Positions 50,128 through 60,000 of a DNA stretch of 64,000 nt are shown here, in pieces. The stretch is from Streptomyces aurantiogriseus (GTDB lineage: Bacteria > Actinomycetota > Actinomycetes > Streptomycetales > Streptomycetaceae). The notes under the pieces are model-generated. The model made no database searches. It saw nothing but the letters and a program-made list of their open reading frames with translations, and was not told the origin of the DNA. Location: the NCBI RefSeq assembly GCF_014649375.1, contig NZ_BMSX01000012.1, positions 62,001 through 126,000 on the forward strand. The letters run 5' to 3'. The translations under genes and the position numbers were made by a program. Each line of letters starts with the position of its first letter. Positions within the stretch are counted from its first letter, which is position 1.

Positions 50128-51353
50128 TAACGCTCTGCCGTCCCGAGGTACTGCTCCACGAACGCGGCGGCGGCGACCGGCGAGGTGAACAGGCGGCGCA
50201 GCCGGGCGAGCGTGGTCCCGGCACGGAACGGGTCGCCGGCGGCCGTCCCGTGGTAGACCTCCGAGAGCCACTGCGAGAACTCCTGGTAGTCCCACACCCG
50301 CCGCAGACACGCCTCCGAGTAGCCGTCCAGACCGCTGCCGTCGCCCTCCGTCAGATGTGCGACCAGCGCGTCGCCGAGCAGGAAGGCGTCGTGCAGCGCG
50401 AGGTTCATGCCCTTCGCGGCGATGGGCGCGACCAGATGGGCCGCGTCACCGGCCAGGAACAGCCGACCGTACGTCATCGGCTCGACCACGTAGTCGTGCA
50501 TGTCCAGCACGCGCTTCTCGATCAGCTTGCCCTCGGTGAGCGGCGGGACGCCGGCGGCCCCGAGGCGTTCGTGGAGTTCGGCCCACACGCGCTCGTGGGG
50601 CCAGTTCTCCGGGTCGTCGCCGGGCGGGCACTGGAGGTAGTAGCGGGTGACCTCGGGGCTCCGGGGCATGTGCCCGGCGAACCCGCGCGGATGGATGCCG
50701 AACAGCACGCAGTCCGAGGACGGCGGCGCCTCGGCGAGCAGTGCCAGCCAGCCGATGCCGTAGTCGTGCCGGGCGATCCGCGCCCGCTGCGGCACCAACG
50801 CGGCCCGGCTGACTCCGCGCGCCCCGTCCGCGCCGACGACGAAGTCGCAGTGCAGCACCCGGCGTCGCCCCGTCTCGGGGCAGGTGTACGACACCGAGGG
50901 TCGGTCCGTGTCGAGGTCGTGCAGCTCGACGTCCCGCACCGCGAAGCGGGCGTCCCCGCCGCGCACGTCGACGTACTCGCGCACGAGGTCCGTCACCAGC
51001 AACGGCTGCGGGTAGACGAAGTGGTGACGCCCCGTCAGCTCGCCGTAGGGGAGGCGGTGGCGCTCGCCGCCGAAGCGGAACTCGCAGGCGGTGTGCAGCT
51101 CGGCGCGCTCCAACAGGGTCGTGGCCAGGCCCCGTTGCTGAAGACCGCGCACGGCCCACTCCTCGATGACCCCGGCGCGGGGCCGGTGTTCGATGAACGC
51201 GCGGGTCTCCGTCTCCAGCACCACGCAGTCGATGTGCGCGGCGCGCAGGACGGCGCCGACCGTGAGCCCGGCGGGGCCGGCGCCCACGACCACGACCGGA
51301 AAGTGCTGTGGGGAGAGGGCGTCGGTGTGGGGGGAGGCGGCGGTCACCCGCAC
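50124..51353 (-). CDS. pobA: 4-hydroxybenzoate 3-monooxygenase-type flavoprotein
   Basis: A 409-residue group A flavoprotein hydroxylase matching p-hydroxybenzoate hydroxylase: FAD motif VVVVGAGPAGLTVGAVLRAA, substrate/FAD loop HRPRAGVIEEWAVRGL, DG motif VVGADGARGVSRAAL, WLALLAEAPPSSDCVLFGIH and the diagnostic LAGDAAHLVAPIAAKGMNLA. It converts 4-hydroxybenzoate to protocatechuate using NAD(P)H and O2. Start at a GTG; the true start could be the next GTG. It begins 25 bp after the permease gene on the same strand. The usual GAKG is AAKG here, a small deviation. Confidence 0.85.
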   Translation of the reverse strand: MRVTAASPHTDALSPQHFPVVVVGAGPAGLTVGAVLRAAHIDCVVLETETRAFIEHRPRAGVIEEWAVRGLQQRGLATTLLERAELHTACEFRFGGERHRLPYGELTGRHHFVYPQPLLVTDLVREYVDVRGGDARFAVRDVELHDLDTDRPSVSYTCPETGRRRVLHCDFVVGADGARGVSRAALVPQRARIARHDYGIGWLALLAEAPPSSDCVLFGIHPRGFAGHMPRSPEVTRYYLQCPPGDDPENWPHERVWAELHERLGAAGVPPLTEGKLIEKRVLDMHDYVVEPMTYGRLFLAGDAAHLVAPIAAKGMNLALHDAFLLGDALVAHLTEGDGSGLDGYSEACLRRVWDYQEFSQWLSEVYHGTAAGDPFRAGTTLARLRRLFTSPVAAAAFVEQYLGTAERY

Positions 51354-51378
51354 ATTATGGGTGCCCTCGTCAGGGGTG

Positions 51379-53013
51379 TCAGTGGGCCGGCGCGTCCATC
51401 ACCGCGACGTCCTCGATGCTCCGCTCGATGTCCTCGGCGCGGGACGCGGACGCCTTCGCCCAGTAGTAGACCGCCAGCGAGAACGCGGCGACGACCAGCA
51501 TGTCCCACCACAGGCCCAGATGCCCCTGCCCGCCGAAACCGCCCTGCCAGGAGATCAGCCCGAGCCCCAGCAGATACACCGGCAGCCATCGCGCGGCCTT
51601 CCAGTCCAGCCGGGGCGCGCTCGGGAGTCCGGCGGTGACCGCGTACCAGGCGTACCCGCCCAGCAGCACGTACCCGATCACGATGGCCACCCCGAGCCGC
51701 CACAGCGTGTCCCAGCCGGCCCAGTAGATGATGAGGTTGGCCACCACGAACGACAACGGCGAGAGGACCGCGCCGCCGGACAGCCGGTAGGGGCGCTCGC
51801 GATGCGGCAGCCGGTCCGCGAACACGCCGTACGCCAGCGGGGCGCCCGCGTACATCAGCACGCTCGCCGAGGTGATGAAGCCGACCAGCTCCTGCCAGCT
51901 GGGGAACGGCAGGAAGCAGACCACGCCGGTCACGAACGAGAGGATCAGCCCGAACCACGGCACGCCCCGCCGGTCGGTACGGGTGAACACCTTCGGGGCG
52001 TAGCCGTTGCGCGCGAGTCCGAAGGAGACCCGGGAGGTCGCGGTCGTGTAGATCAGACCGGTGCCGCCCGGGGAGATCACCGCGTCGACGTAGAGCACCA
52101 CGCTCAGCCAGCCGAGGCCCACCAGGGTCGCCAGGCCCGCCCAGGGGCCGCTGATGCCCTCGAAGTGCAACTTCGCCCAGCCGTCGGCGAAGGCGGTGTG
52201 CGGGAGGGCGGCGATGAACACCACCTGGAGCAGGACGTAGACGACCGCGCCGATGGCGACCGAACCGAGGGTCGCCCGCGGCAGGTCCCGCTGCGGATCG
52301 CGGCTCTCGCCCGCGAGCTGGATCGCCTGCTCGAAGCCCAGCAGGGCGAAGATGATGCCGCTCGAACTGATCGCGCTCAGCACACCCTTGGCGCCGAACG
52401 GGGCGAACCCTTCCGAGGTGAAGTTGCCCGGATGGAAGTGGCCGGCCGCGATGACGAAGATGGCGAGCAGCGGTACCGCGATCTTCCACCAGGTGGCCGC
52501 GCTGTTGGTGTGCGCGAGTGCCCGGACGCCGAGGAAGTTCACGGCCACGAACACCGCCATCAGCAGGACGGCGACCGCGAATCCGGTCCCGGTCAGTGTG
52601 CCGTCGGTGTGCTGGAAACCGTGCGCCCAGCTCCAGTGCCCGGCATAGCCGATCATGGCCTCGACCTCGATCGGCGCGACGGTCGCCGCCTGCAGCCAGG
52701 AGAACCAGCCGAAGGACATTCCGGCCAGCCCGCCGAACGCGTAGTGCGGATAGCGGGCGGTGCCGCCCGCGACCGGGAACATGCCGCCCAGCTCCGCGTG
52801 GACCAGGGCGAGGAGCACGATCGCCACCGCCCCGACGACCCACGACACGATCGCGGCGGGACCGGCCACCACGACCGCCTTCTCCGCGCCGTACAGCCAG
52901 CCCGAACCGATGATGGAGCCGACCGACGCCCACATCAGCCCGATCAGTCCGACGTCCCGTCGCAGGCCGCCCGGGTTACCCGTGACCTGTGGAATTCGGT
53001 CGACGCTTACCAT
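51379..53013 (-). CDS. APC-family amino acid permease
   Basis: A 544-residue, 12-13 helix membrane transporter. APC-superfamily hallmarks are GLIGLMWASVGSIIGSGWLY at helix 1, the SSGIIFALLGFEQAIQLAGE segment in helix 6 with RDPQRDLPRATLGSVAIG, and TSRVSFGLARNGYAPKVFTR after helix 8. Substrate is probably an amino acid or amine, but could be an aromatic acid given the downstream pobA. A short gap to pobA implies an operon. ATG at 53013 chosen; GTG four bases on is possible. Confidence 0.9.
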   Translation of the reverse strand: MVSVDRIPQVTGNPGGLRRDVGLIGLMWASVGSIIGSGWLYGAEKAVVVAGPAAIVSWVVGAVAIVLLALVHAELGGMFPVAGGTARYPHYAFGGLAGMSFGWFSWLQAATVAPIEVEAMIGYAGHWSWAHGFQHTDGTLTGTGFAVAVLLMAVFVAVNFLGVRALAHTNSAATWWKIAVPLLAIFVIAAGHFHPGNFTSEGFAPFGAKGVLSAISSSGIIFALLGFEQAIQLAGESRDPQRDLPRATLGSVAIGAVVYVLLQVVFIAALPHTAFADGWAKLHFEGISGPWAGLATLVGLGWLSVVLYVDAVISPGGTGLIYTTATSRVSFGLARNGYAPKVFTRTDRRGVPWFGLILSFVTGVVCFLPFPSWQELVGFITSASVLMYAGAPLAYGVFADRLPHRERPYRLSGGAVLSPLSFVVANLIIYWAGWDTLWRLGVAIVIGYVLLGGYAWYAVTAGLPSAPRLDWKAARWLPVYLLGLGLISWQGGFGGQGHLGLWWDMLVVAAFSLAVYYWAKASASRAEDIERSIEDVAVMDAPAH

Positions 53014-53202
53014 TTCTTAAGGGGCCTCTCATGAAATTCACGCGACCGTCGTATGACGTGTCGCAGAGGCCTCAGATTAGGAATCGGTAATCGTCGAACT
53101 GAAGAGCGCGGGAAGAACTTTGACCAGTGTGCGGGTGTTTCCTGGACAACCCTTCAGCGGCTGCTGAGATATTCGAAAGAACGCGGAAATACTGCTGCGG
53201 AT

Positions 53203-53610
53203 TCAGCGCAGGCGGGGAATCTCGATCGCCGGGCAGCGGTCCATCACCATCTCCAGGCCCGCGCCGCGCGTGCGGTCGTAGGCGGCCTCGTCCACGACGC
53301 CGAGCTGGAACCACACCGCCTTCGCGCCCTTGGCGACCGCCTCGTCGGCGACGGCTCCCGCGAGGTCGCCGTTGACGAACACGTCGACCACGTCGACCTC
53401 GAAGGGGATGTCCGCGAGGGAGGCGTAGCCCTGCTCCCCGTGCACCGTCTCCGCCTTCGGGTGGACGGGCACGACCCGCTTGCCGAAGCGCTGCAGCACC
53501 TCGGCGACGCCGTACGCCGCGCGCCGCGAGTTCGTCGACAGGCCCACCACCGCCCAGGTGTCGCCGAGTTCCGTGAGGATCTTGCGGACCGTTGCCTCGT
53601 CGCCGTACAC
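53203..53610 (-). CDS. CoA-binding (YccU-like) protein
   Basis: A 135-residue protein made of one CoA-binding Rossmann domain like the N-terminal part of succinyl-CoA synthetase alpha. Motifs: WAVVGLSTNSRRAAYGVAEV, RVVPVHPKAETVHGEQGYAS, VDVVDVFVNGDLAGAVADEA, KAVWFQLGVVDEAAYDR and MDRCPAIEIPRL. YccU-type proteins bind CoA but their role is undefined. GTG start with GAGGAGG. The gap to 53013 (about 190 bp) holds only the permease promoter region. Confidence 0.92.
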   Translation of the reverse strand: MYGDEATVRKILTELGDTWAVVGLSTNSRRAAYGVAEVLQRFGKRVVPVHPKAETVHGEQGYASLADIPFEVDVVDVFVNGDLAGAVADEAVAKGAKAVWFQLGVVDEAAYDRTRGAGLEMVMDRCPAIEIPRLR

Positions 53611-53724
53611 CGGCGCCTCCTCTGACTGACGGGAAGGGTGCTCACCCGCTCAACAGCGTACGAGCGGTCATGATTCCGCGCCGTCGGACTGCGGACGGCC
53701 CTCCGGCCGCCTACGCTCGCCCAC

Positions 53725-54459
53725 GTGCTGCGCATCATCGACGCCCGAACCGGCGAACCCGTCGCCGCCGCCCCCGTCCGCCGTGGCCTGACCCGGGTCG
53801 AGGCCCACGCCTCGGGGTACGGCGCGGGCACGCTCCGTGTCCTTCTCGTCGCCGACCTGCTCGTCCGCGTCCTGGAGCTCGGCGGTACGCCCGTCCTGGC
53901 CCTGCTCACCGGCGAGAGTCAGCAGCCGGAACTGCGGAGCGCCGGGACCACCCTCGGCATCCGGCCCTTCGAGGACGGATGGGACTTCCGCGCCGGAATC
54001 GGCGAGGCTCAGGCCCTGCACGTGGTGAGGGAGGGCGACGCAGAACCCGAAGGGGTCCGGATCGCCGTGGCACCGGTACTCCCCGCGGCTCCCGCGGCTC
54101 CCGCGGAGCCGGCCGCCGACCCCGCCGTCCTCCGCCTCGCCCTGCTCTCCCGTCACCACCGCGACCCCGTCCCGCTCGACGCGGACGCCCTGCGCGAGGC
54201 CCACGACACGCTCGTCCGCTGGCGCCGCGCCGTCGCCGGCTGGGCGCGAAGGCCCTCCCGGCCGGTCCCCGACGAGGTGCGCGGCCGGCTCCGCACCGCC
54301 TGGGAGGACGACCTGGACCTGCCCGCGGTGCTGAACGTGCTGCGGTCCGTGGAGGAGGCGGGGCCGGAGCTGCCGGACGGCGCCCGCTTCGAGACATACG
54401 CCTACGCCGACCGTCTCCTCGGCCTCGAACTCACCCGTGACCTGGGAGCCCCGGCGTGA
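53725..54459 (+). CDS. CysRS-like protein lacking the catalytic signatures
   Basis: A 244-residue protein whose two ends match cysteinyl-tRNA synthetase or MshC. The start MLRIIDARTGEPVAAAPVRR corresponds to the CysRS N-terminus, and GYGAGTLRVLLVADLLVRVL aligns with the segment that normally holds HIGH, here lost. The zinc cysteine after the first strand is also missing. The middle, including KMSKS, is deleted; sequence resumes at VLRLALLSRHHRDPVPLDAD, ALREAHDTLVRWRRAVAG and a DALR-like WEDDLDLPAVLNVLRSVEEA. It cannot activate cysteine as written. The stop overlaps the SixA gene by 4 bp. Function unknown; the frame is fully intact. Confidence 0.82.
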   Translation: MLRIIDARTGEPVAAAPVRRGLTRVEAHASGYGAGTLRVLLVADLLVRVLELGGTPVLALLTGESQQPELRSAGTTLGIRPFEDGWDFRAGIGEAQALHVVREGDAEPEGVRIAVAPVLPAAPAAPAEPAADPAVLRLALLSRHHRDPVPLDADALREAHDTLVRWRRAVAGWARRPSRPVPDEVRGRLRTAWEDDLDLPAVLNVLRSVEEAGPELPDGARFETYAYADRLLGLELTRDLGAPA

Positions 54460-55001
54460 GCGCGCGCACCGGCGCCGGACCGCTGCGGCGGCTGGTCGTG
54501 CTGCGGCACGCGAAGTCGGCCTGGCCGGACGGCGTCCCCGACCACGAACGGCCGCTCGCCCCGCGCGGCCTGCGGGACGCGCCCGCCGCGGGCCGCGCGC
54601 TCGCCGAGGCCGACTGCCTCCCCGACCTCGCCCTGTGCTCCACCGCTGTCCGCGCCCGCCTGACCTGGGAGCTGGCCTGCGCCCAGTGGGGCACCCCGCC
54701 CCCGGTCCGGCACGAGCCCCGGCTGTACGCGGCCTACTCGCACGAGCTGCTGGACGTCGTACGGGAGACACCTCCAGAGGTCGAGACCCTGCTGCTGGTC
54801 GGGCACAACCCCGGCCTCCAGGAGCTGATCCTGGACCTGGCCGGGGACGACCTCGACGACGCCCTGGACGGGGTGCGGGTGAAGTTCCCGACGTCCGCCA
54901 TCGCGGTCCTGGCCTGGCACGGCCCCAGCTGGCGGGACCTGGCCCCGGGCACGGCCCTCCTCACCTGGACGGCGGTGCCGCGGGGGAAGAAGGGCGGCTG
55001 A
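54456..55001 (+). CDS. SixA-type histidine phosphatase
   Basis: A 181-residue histidine phosphatase-superfamily protein. Motifs: catalytic RHA in RLVVLRHAKSAWPDGVPDHE, RPLAPRGLRDAPAAGRALAE, STAVRARLTWELA and the second catalytic His in LLLVGHNPGLQELILDLAGD. SixA enzymes remove phosphate from phosphohistidine; other small-molecule roles are possible. GTG start overlaps the preceding gene by GTGA, so the CysRS-like protein and the phosphatase are translationally coupled. Confidence 0.87.
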   Translation: MSARTGAGPLRRLVVLRHAKSAWPDGVPDHERPLAPRGLRDAPAAGRALAEADCLPDLALCSTAVRARLTWELACAQWGTPPPVRHEPRLYAAYSHELLDVVRETPPEVETLLLVGHNPGLQELILDLAGDDLDDALDGVRVKFPTSAIAVLAWHGPSWRDLAPGTALLTWTAVPRGKKGG

Positions 55002-55072
55002 GCCGGCCGGCGCGCACCACCGTCCGCGCATCCCGCGTCGGCGACCCCGGCGCCGGCGCATAGGCTGGCCGG

Positions 55073-55699
55073 ATGCAGGACGAGTACCGCACAGTCGCCC
55101 ACGCGGGCGTACACGAGACCGAGGTCAACCGCTCCCGCTTCCTGTGCGCCCTCGCCCCGGCGGCCACGGAACAGGAGGCCCAGGACTTCGTCGCGGCCGT
55201 CCGCAAGGAGCATGCCGACGCCACCCACAACTGCTGGGCCTACGTCATCGGCGCCGACGCCTCCGTCCAGAAGGCCAGCGACGACGGCGAACCCGGCGGC
55301 ACCGCGGGCGTCCCCATGCTCCAGATGCTGCTGCGCCGCGACATGCGCTACGTCGTCGCCGTCGTCACCCGCTACTACGGCGGCGTCAAGCTCGGCGCGG
55401 GCGGCCTCATCCGCGCGTACGGCGGCGCTGTCGGCGAGGCCCTCGACGCCCTCGGCACCCTCACGCGCCGCCGCTTCCGCCTGGCCACCGTGACGGTCGA
55501 CCACCAGCGGGCCGGCAAGGTGCAGAACGACCTGCGTGCCACCGGCCGCGAGGTGCGTGACGTGCGCTACGGCGAGGCGGTCACGATCGAGATCGGGCTG
55601 CCGGACGCCGACGTGGAGACCTTCCGCGCCTGGCTCGCGGACGCGACGGCGGGGACGGCGGGCTTCGAGGTGGGCGGGGAGGCGTACGGGGACGCGTGA
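55073..55699 (+). CDS. YigZ/IMPACT family protein
   Basis: A 208-residue protein of the UPF0029/IMPACT family. The N-terminal domain carries EVNRSRFLCALAPAATEQEA, THNCWAYVIG and ASDDGEPGGTAGVPMLQMLL then VTRYYGGVKLGAGGLIRAYG, all diagnostic; a ferredoxin-like C-terminal DUF1949 domain follows. Bacterial YigZ proteins are of uncertain function, perhaps translation related. Start ATG 72 bp after the SixA gene, on the same strand. Confidence 0.93.
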   Translation: MQDEYRTVAHAGVHETEVNRSRFLCALAPAATEQEAQDFVAAVRKEHADATHNCWAYVIGADASVQKASDDGEPGGTAGVPMLQMLLRRDMRYVVAVVTRYYGGVKLGAGGLIRAYGGAVGEALDALGTLTRRRFRLATVTVDHQRAGKVQNDLRATGREVRDVRYGEAVTIEIGLPDADVETFRAWLADATAGTAGFEVGGEAYGDA

Positions 55700-55859
55700 C
55701 GGGGGGTTCTGCCGGGCGGGCGACTGGGGATCGGGAGGGCTCGCGGCGGGGGATGTTGTGGTGAATTGTCCGTGACCTCCCTGTGCTGCATTCGGCCTGA
55801 CGGTGCGGTACGGGAGTAACCGCCCGTGATGTCAGACCCGCCCGTTAGTCTCGGGGATC

Positions 55860-57023
55860 ATGAGGCTTCTGCACACTTCCGACTGGCATCTCGGCCGGGC
55901 GTTCCACCGGGTGAACATGCTCGGTGCCCAGGCCGAGTTCATCGGCCATCTCTGCGCCACCGTGCGTGAGCGCGAGGTGGACGCGGTGGTCGTGTCGGGC
56001 GATGTGTACGACCGGGCGGTGCCGCCGCTGGCCGCCGTCGAGCTGTTCGACGACGCCCTGCACCGGCTCGCCGAGCTGGGCGTGCCGACAGTGATGATCT
56101 CCGGGAACCACGACTCCGCGCGGCGGCTCGGCGTGGGCGCCGGGCTGATCGGACGCGCCGGCATCCATCTGCAGACCGACCCCTCGGCGGCCGGGATGCC
56201 CGTGATGCTCGCCGACGCCCACGGTGACGTCGCCTTCTACGGCCTGCCCTACCTCGAACCCGCCCTGGTGAAGGACGAGTTCGGCGCGGAGAAGGCGGGC
56301 CACGAGACGGTGCTCGCCGCCGCCATGCACCGCGTCCGCGCCGACCTCGCCACCCGCGCGCGGGGCACGCGCTCCGTCGTCCTGGCCCACGCCTTCGTCA
56401 CCGGCGGCGAGCCCAGCGACAGCGAGCGGGACATCACCGTCGGCGGGGTCGCCTCCGTGCCCGCCGGTGTCTTCGACGGCGTGGACTACGTGGCGCTCGG
56501 GCATCTGCACGGCTGTCAGACCATCACCGAGCGCGTGCGCTACTCAGGCTCCCCGCTGCCGTACTCCTTCTCGGAGGCCGAGCACCGCAAGACCATGTGG
56601 CTGGTCGACCTCGGGGCCGACGGCTCGCTCGCCGCCGAGCGGATCGACTGCCCGGTACCGCGCGCGCTGGCCCGCATCCGGGGCACGCTGGATGAGCTGC
56701 TCGCCGAGCCCGGGCTCGCGCGGTACGAGGAGGCGTGGGTCGAGGCCACGCTCACCGACGCCGTGCGCCCGGCCGACCCCATGGCCCGGCTCACCGAGCG
56801 CTTCCCGCACACGCTGAGCCTGGTCTTCGCCCCCGAGCGCGCGCCGGACGACCCCGACGTGTCGTACGCCCGGCGACTGGCCGGCCGCAGCGACCAGGAG
56901 ATCGCCGAGGACTTCGTGGCGCATGTGCGCGGGGCGGGACCCGACGCGCTGGAGCGGGGTGTGCTGCGGGACGCGTTCGACGCCGTGCGCGCGGACGACG
57001 CCGTGCGGGAGGTGGCCCGATGA
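55860..57023 (+). CDS. sbcD: Exonuclease SbcD
   Basis: A 387-residue Mre11-type metallophosphoesterase, the nuclease subunit of SbcCD, which opens DNA hairpins and processes double-strand ends with Mn2+. Phosphoesterase motifs: LLHTSDWHLGRAF, VVSGDVYDRAVPPLAAVELF, ISGNHDSARRLG, VVLAHAFVTGG and ALGHLHGCQTI, YSGSPLPYSFSEAEHRKTMW. It overlaps sbcC by 4 bp (ATGA), as in most bacteria. Confidence 0.95.
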   Translation: MRLLHTSDWHLGRAFHRVNMLGAQAEFIGHLCATVREREVDAVVVSGDVYDRAVPPLAAVELFDDALHRLAELGVPTVMISGNHDSARRLGVGAGLIGRAGIHLQTDPSAAGMPVMLADAHGDVAFYGLPYLEPALVKDEFGAEKAGHETVLAAAMHRVRADLATRARGTRSVVLAHAFVTGGEPSDSERDITVGGVASVPAGVFDGVDYVALGHLHGCQTITERVRYSGSPLPYSFSEAEHRKTMWLVDLGADGSLAAERIDCPVPRALARIRGTLDELLAEPGLARYEEAWVEATLTDAVRPADPMARLTERFPHTLSLVFAPERAPDDPDVSYARRLAGRSDQEIAEDFVAHVRGAGPDALERGVLRDAFDAVRADDAVREVAR

Positions 57024-60000
57024 GGCTGCACCGGCTCGGCCTCACCGCCTTCGGCCCCTTCGGCGCCTCCCAGAGCGTCGACTTCGACGAGCTGTCCGCC
57101 GCCGGGCTCTTCCTGCTGCACGGGCCGACGGGCGCCGGCAAGACCTCCGTCCTGGACGCCGTGTGCTACGCGCTGTACGGCTCCGTCCCGGGCGCCCGGC
57201 AGAGCGCCCAGGGACTGACCCTGCGCAGCGACCACGCCGCCCCCGGCACGCGCACCGAGGTCACCCTCGAACTCACCGTCGCCGGACGCCGGTTGGAGGT
57301 CACCCGCCAGCCGCCCTGGGAGCGCCCCAAGAAACGCGGCACCGGCACCACCGTCGAGAAGGCCCAGAGCTGGCTGCGCGAGTACGACGCCGTGGCCGAG
57401 GCCTGGAAGGACCTCAGCCGCTCCCACCAGGAGATCGGCGAGGAGATCACCCAGCTGCTGGGCATGAGCCGCGAGCAGTTCTGCCAGGTCGTGCTGCTGC
57501 CCCAGGGCGACTTCGCCCGCTTCCTGCGCGCCGACGCCGAGGCGCGCGGCCGGCTGCTCGGCCGCCTCTTCGACACCCAGCGGTTCGCCGAGGTCGAGAA
57601 GCGGCTCGCCGAGCGGCGGCGTACGGCCGAGGCACGCGTGCGTGAGGGCGACGCCGCGCTGCTCGCCGACGCGCACCGCATGCAGCAGGCCGCCGGCGAC
57701 GCCATGGAGCTGCCCGAGCTGGCACCGGGCGAGCCGGGCCTGGCCGAGACCGTGCTGACCGCCGCGGCCGTCGCCCGCAGCACCGCGCGCGAGCAGCTGG
57801 CGATCGCCGAGTGCGGCTGCCTCGCCGCCGAGTCCGCCCGGGCCGCCGCCGAGCGCGCCCTGTCCGACGTACGGGAACTGGCGAGGTTGCAGCGGCGGTT
57901 CGCTGAGGCGCGGGAGCGGGCCCGGGTGCTCGAGGAGCGGGCCGGGGCGCATCGGGAGGCGCAGGCGCGGATGGAGCGGGCGCGCAAGGCGGAGGTGGTG
58001 GCGCCGGCGCTGGAGCTGCGGGAGGCCGCCGAGGCCGAGCACCGCAGGGCGGCCGCCGCCGAGACACACGCGCGTGCGCTGTTGCCGCAGCGGTTCGCAG
58101 AGGCCGATGCCGCCGGTCTCGCCGCCGCCGCGCGCCGGGCCGCGGAGGAGCTGGGCGGGCTGGAGTCGGCCCGCCGCGGTGAACGCCGGCTGGCCGAACT
58201 GCTCGCGGAGCGTGCCGGCCTGGACCGGCAGGAGCGCGCCGACGAGGACGTACTGGCGGAGACCGAGGGCTGGTTCGCGGAGTGGGACGCCACCCGCGCG
58301 GGACTCCAGGCCCGTATCGAGTCCGCCCAGGAGGCCGCCACCCGCGCCGAACAGCTCGCCGTGCAACGCGAGCCCGCCCGGCGCCGGTTGACGGCGGCCC
58401 GGCTGCGCGACCAGCTGGCCCGCGACACCGAGGACGCCCAGCAGCGGGTCCTCGCCTCGGGCGAGCGGGCGCTGGAGGCCCGTACGCACTGGCTGGACCT
58501 CAAGGAGCAGCGCCTCGACGGCATCGCCGCCGAACTGGCCGCCACACTGAAGGACGGCGAGCCCTGCGCCGTCTGCGGCGCCACCGACCACCCCGCCCCC
58601 GCCCGCAAGGTCGCCGGACACGTCGACCGCGAGGCCGAGGAGCGGGCCCTCGCCGCCTACCAGAGCGCGGAGCGGAAACGGGCGGATGCCGAGCGGGACC
58701 TCGGTCTCGTCCGGGAGGCGCTCGCCGCCGCCACCGCCGAGGCCGGCGACGGGCCGACGGACCGGCTCGCCGCCGAGGCCGACGAGCTGGAGCGGACCTG
58801 CACCCAGGCCCGTCGGGACGCCTCCGCGCTGCATCCCGCCCGCGAGGAGCTGCGCCGCGCCGAGCAGGAGCACGAGCGGCGGACGGCCGCGCAGCGCGAG
58901 GCCCAGGTCCGGGCAGCGTCCCGCGTGGGCCACCGGGAGCGGCTGGAGCGTGAGCGGGCCGCGCTGGAGGAGGAGCTGACGCAGGCCCGCGGCGCGTCGG
59001 AGAGCGTGGCCGCGCGGGCCGCACAGCTGGAGCGGCAGACCACCCTGCTCACCGACGCGGCCGACGCCGCCCGCGCCGCCGAGGAGAGCGCCGAACGTCT
59101 CAAGGCCGCCGACGGACGCCTCGACGAGGCCGCCTTCCGGGCCGGCTTCGACACCCCCCAGGCCGCCGCCGACGCCCTCCTCGACGATGCCGCCCACCGC
59201 GAGCTGCAACGACGCCTGGACGCCTGGCAGGCCGAGGAGGCCGCCGTACGGGCCGTCCTCGCCGAGTCCGACACCGTGGCCGCGGCTCAGCAGCCGTCCG
59301 CCGACCTCGCGGCGGCCGAGGAGGCCGCCGACCGGGCGGCCGAACGGCTGCGCCGGGCCACCTCCGCCCAGGACGCGGCCGCCCGCCGCTGCGCCGAACT
59401 CGACCGCCTCTCCGCGCGCGCGGCCGACGGCGTACGGCGGCTCGCGCCGCTGCGCGAGGAGTACGACCGGGTGGCCCGCCTGGCCGGCCTCACCGCGGGC
59501 ACCTCGGCCGACAACGAACGCAAGATGCGCCTGGAGTCGTACGTCCTGGCCGCCCGCCTGGAACAGGTGGCCGCCGCCGCGACCGTCCGTCTGCAGCGCA
59601 TGTCCTCCGGGCGGTACACCCTCGTCCACTCCGACGACCGGAGCGGACGCGGCCGCAGCGGGCTCGGACTGCACGTCGTCGACGCCTGGACCGGGCGGGA
59701 GCGGGACACGGCCACGTTGTCGGGCGGCGAGACCTTCTTCGCCTCACTCGCCCTCGCCCTGGGCCTCGCCGACGTCGTCACCGACGAGGCGGGCGGGGTC
59801 CGGCTGGACACGCTCTTCATCGACGAGGGGTTCGGCAGCCTCGACGACCAGACGCTGGACGAGGTCCTCGACGTCCTGGACTCCCTGCGCGAGCGCGACC
59901 GCAGCGTCGGCATCGTCAGTCATGTGGCCGATCTGCGGCGGCGGATCCACGCGCAGCTGGAGGTCGTGAAGGGCAGATCGGGGTCGGTGGTGCGGCAGCG

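Noticed and set aside
56540..59674. Very long open frame of over 1,000 codons on the minus strand opposite sbcC
   Set aside because: Its translation is Gly/Ala/Arg-rich with no motifs; it exists because sbcC has few A/T third positions. sbcD and sbcC carry all family signatures on the other strand.
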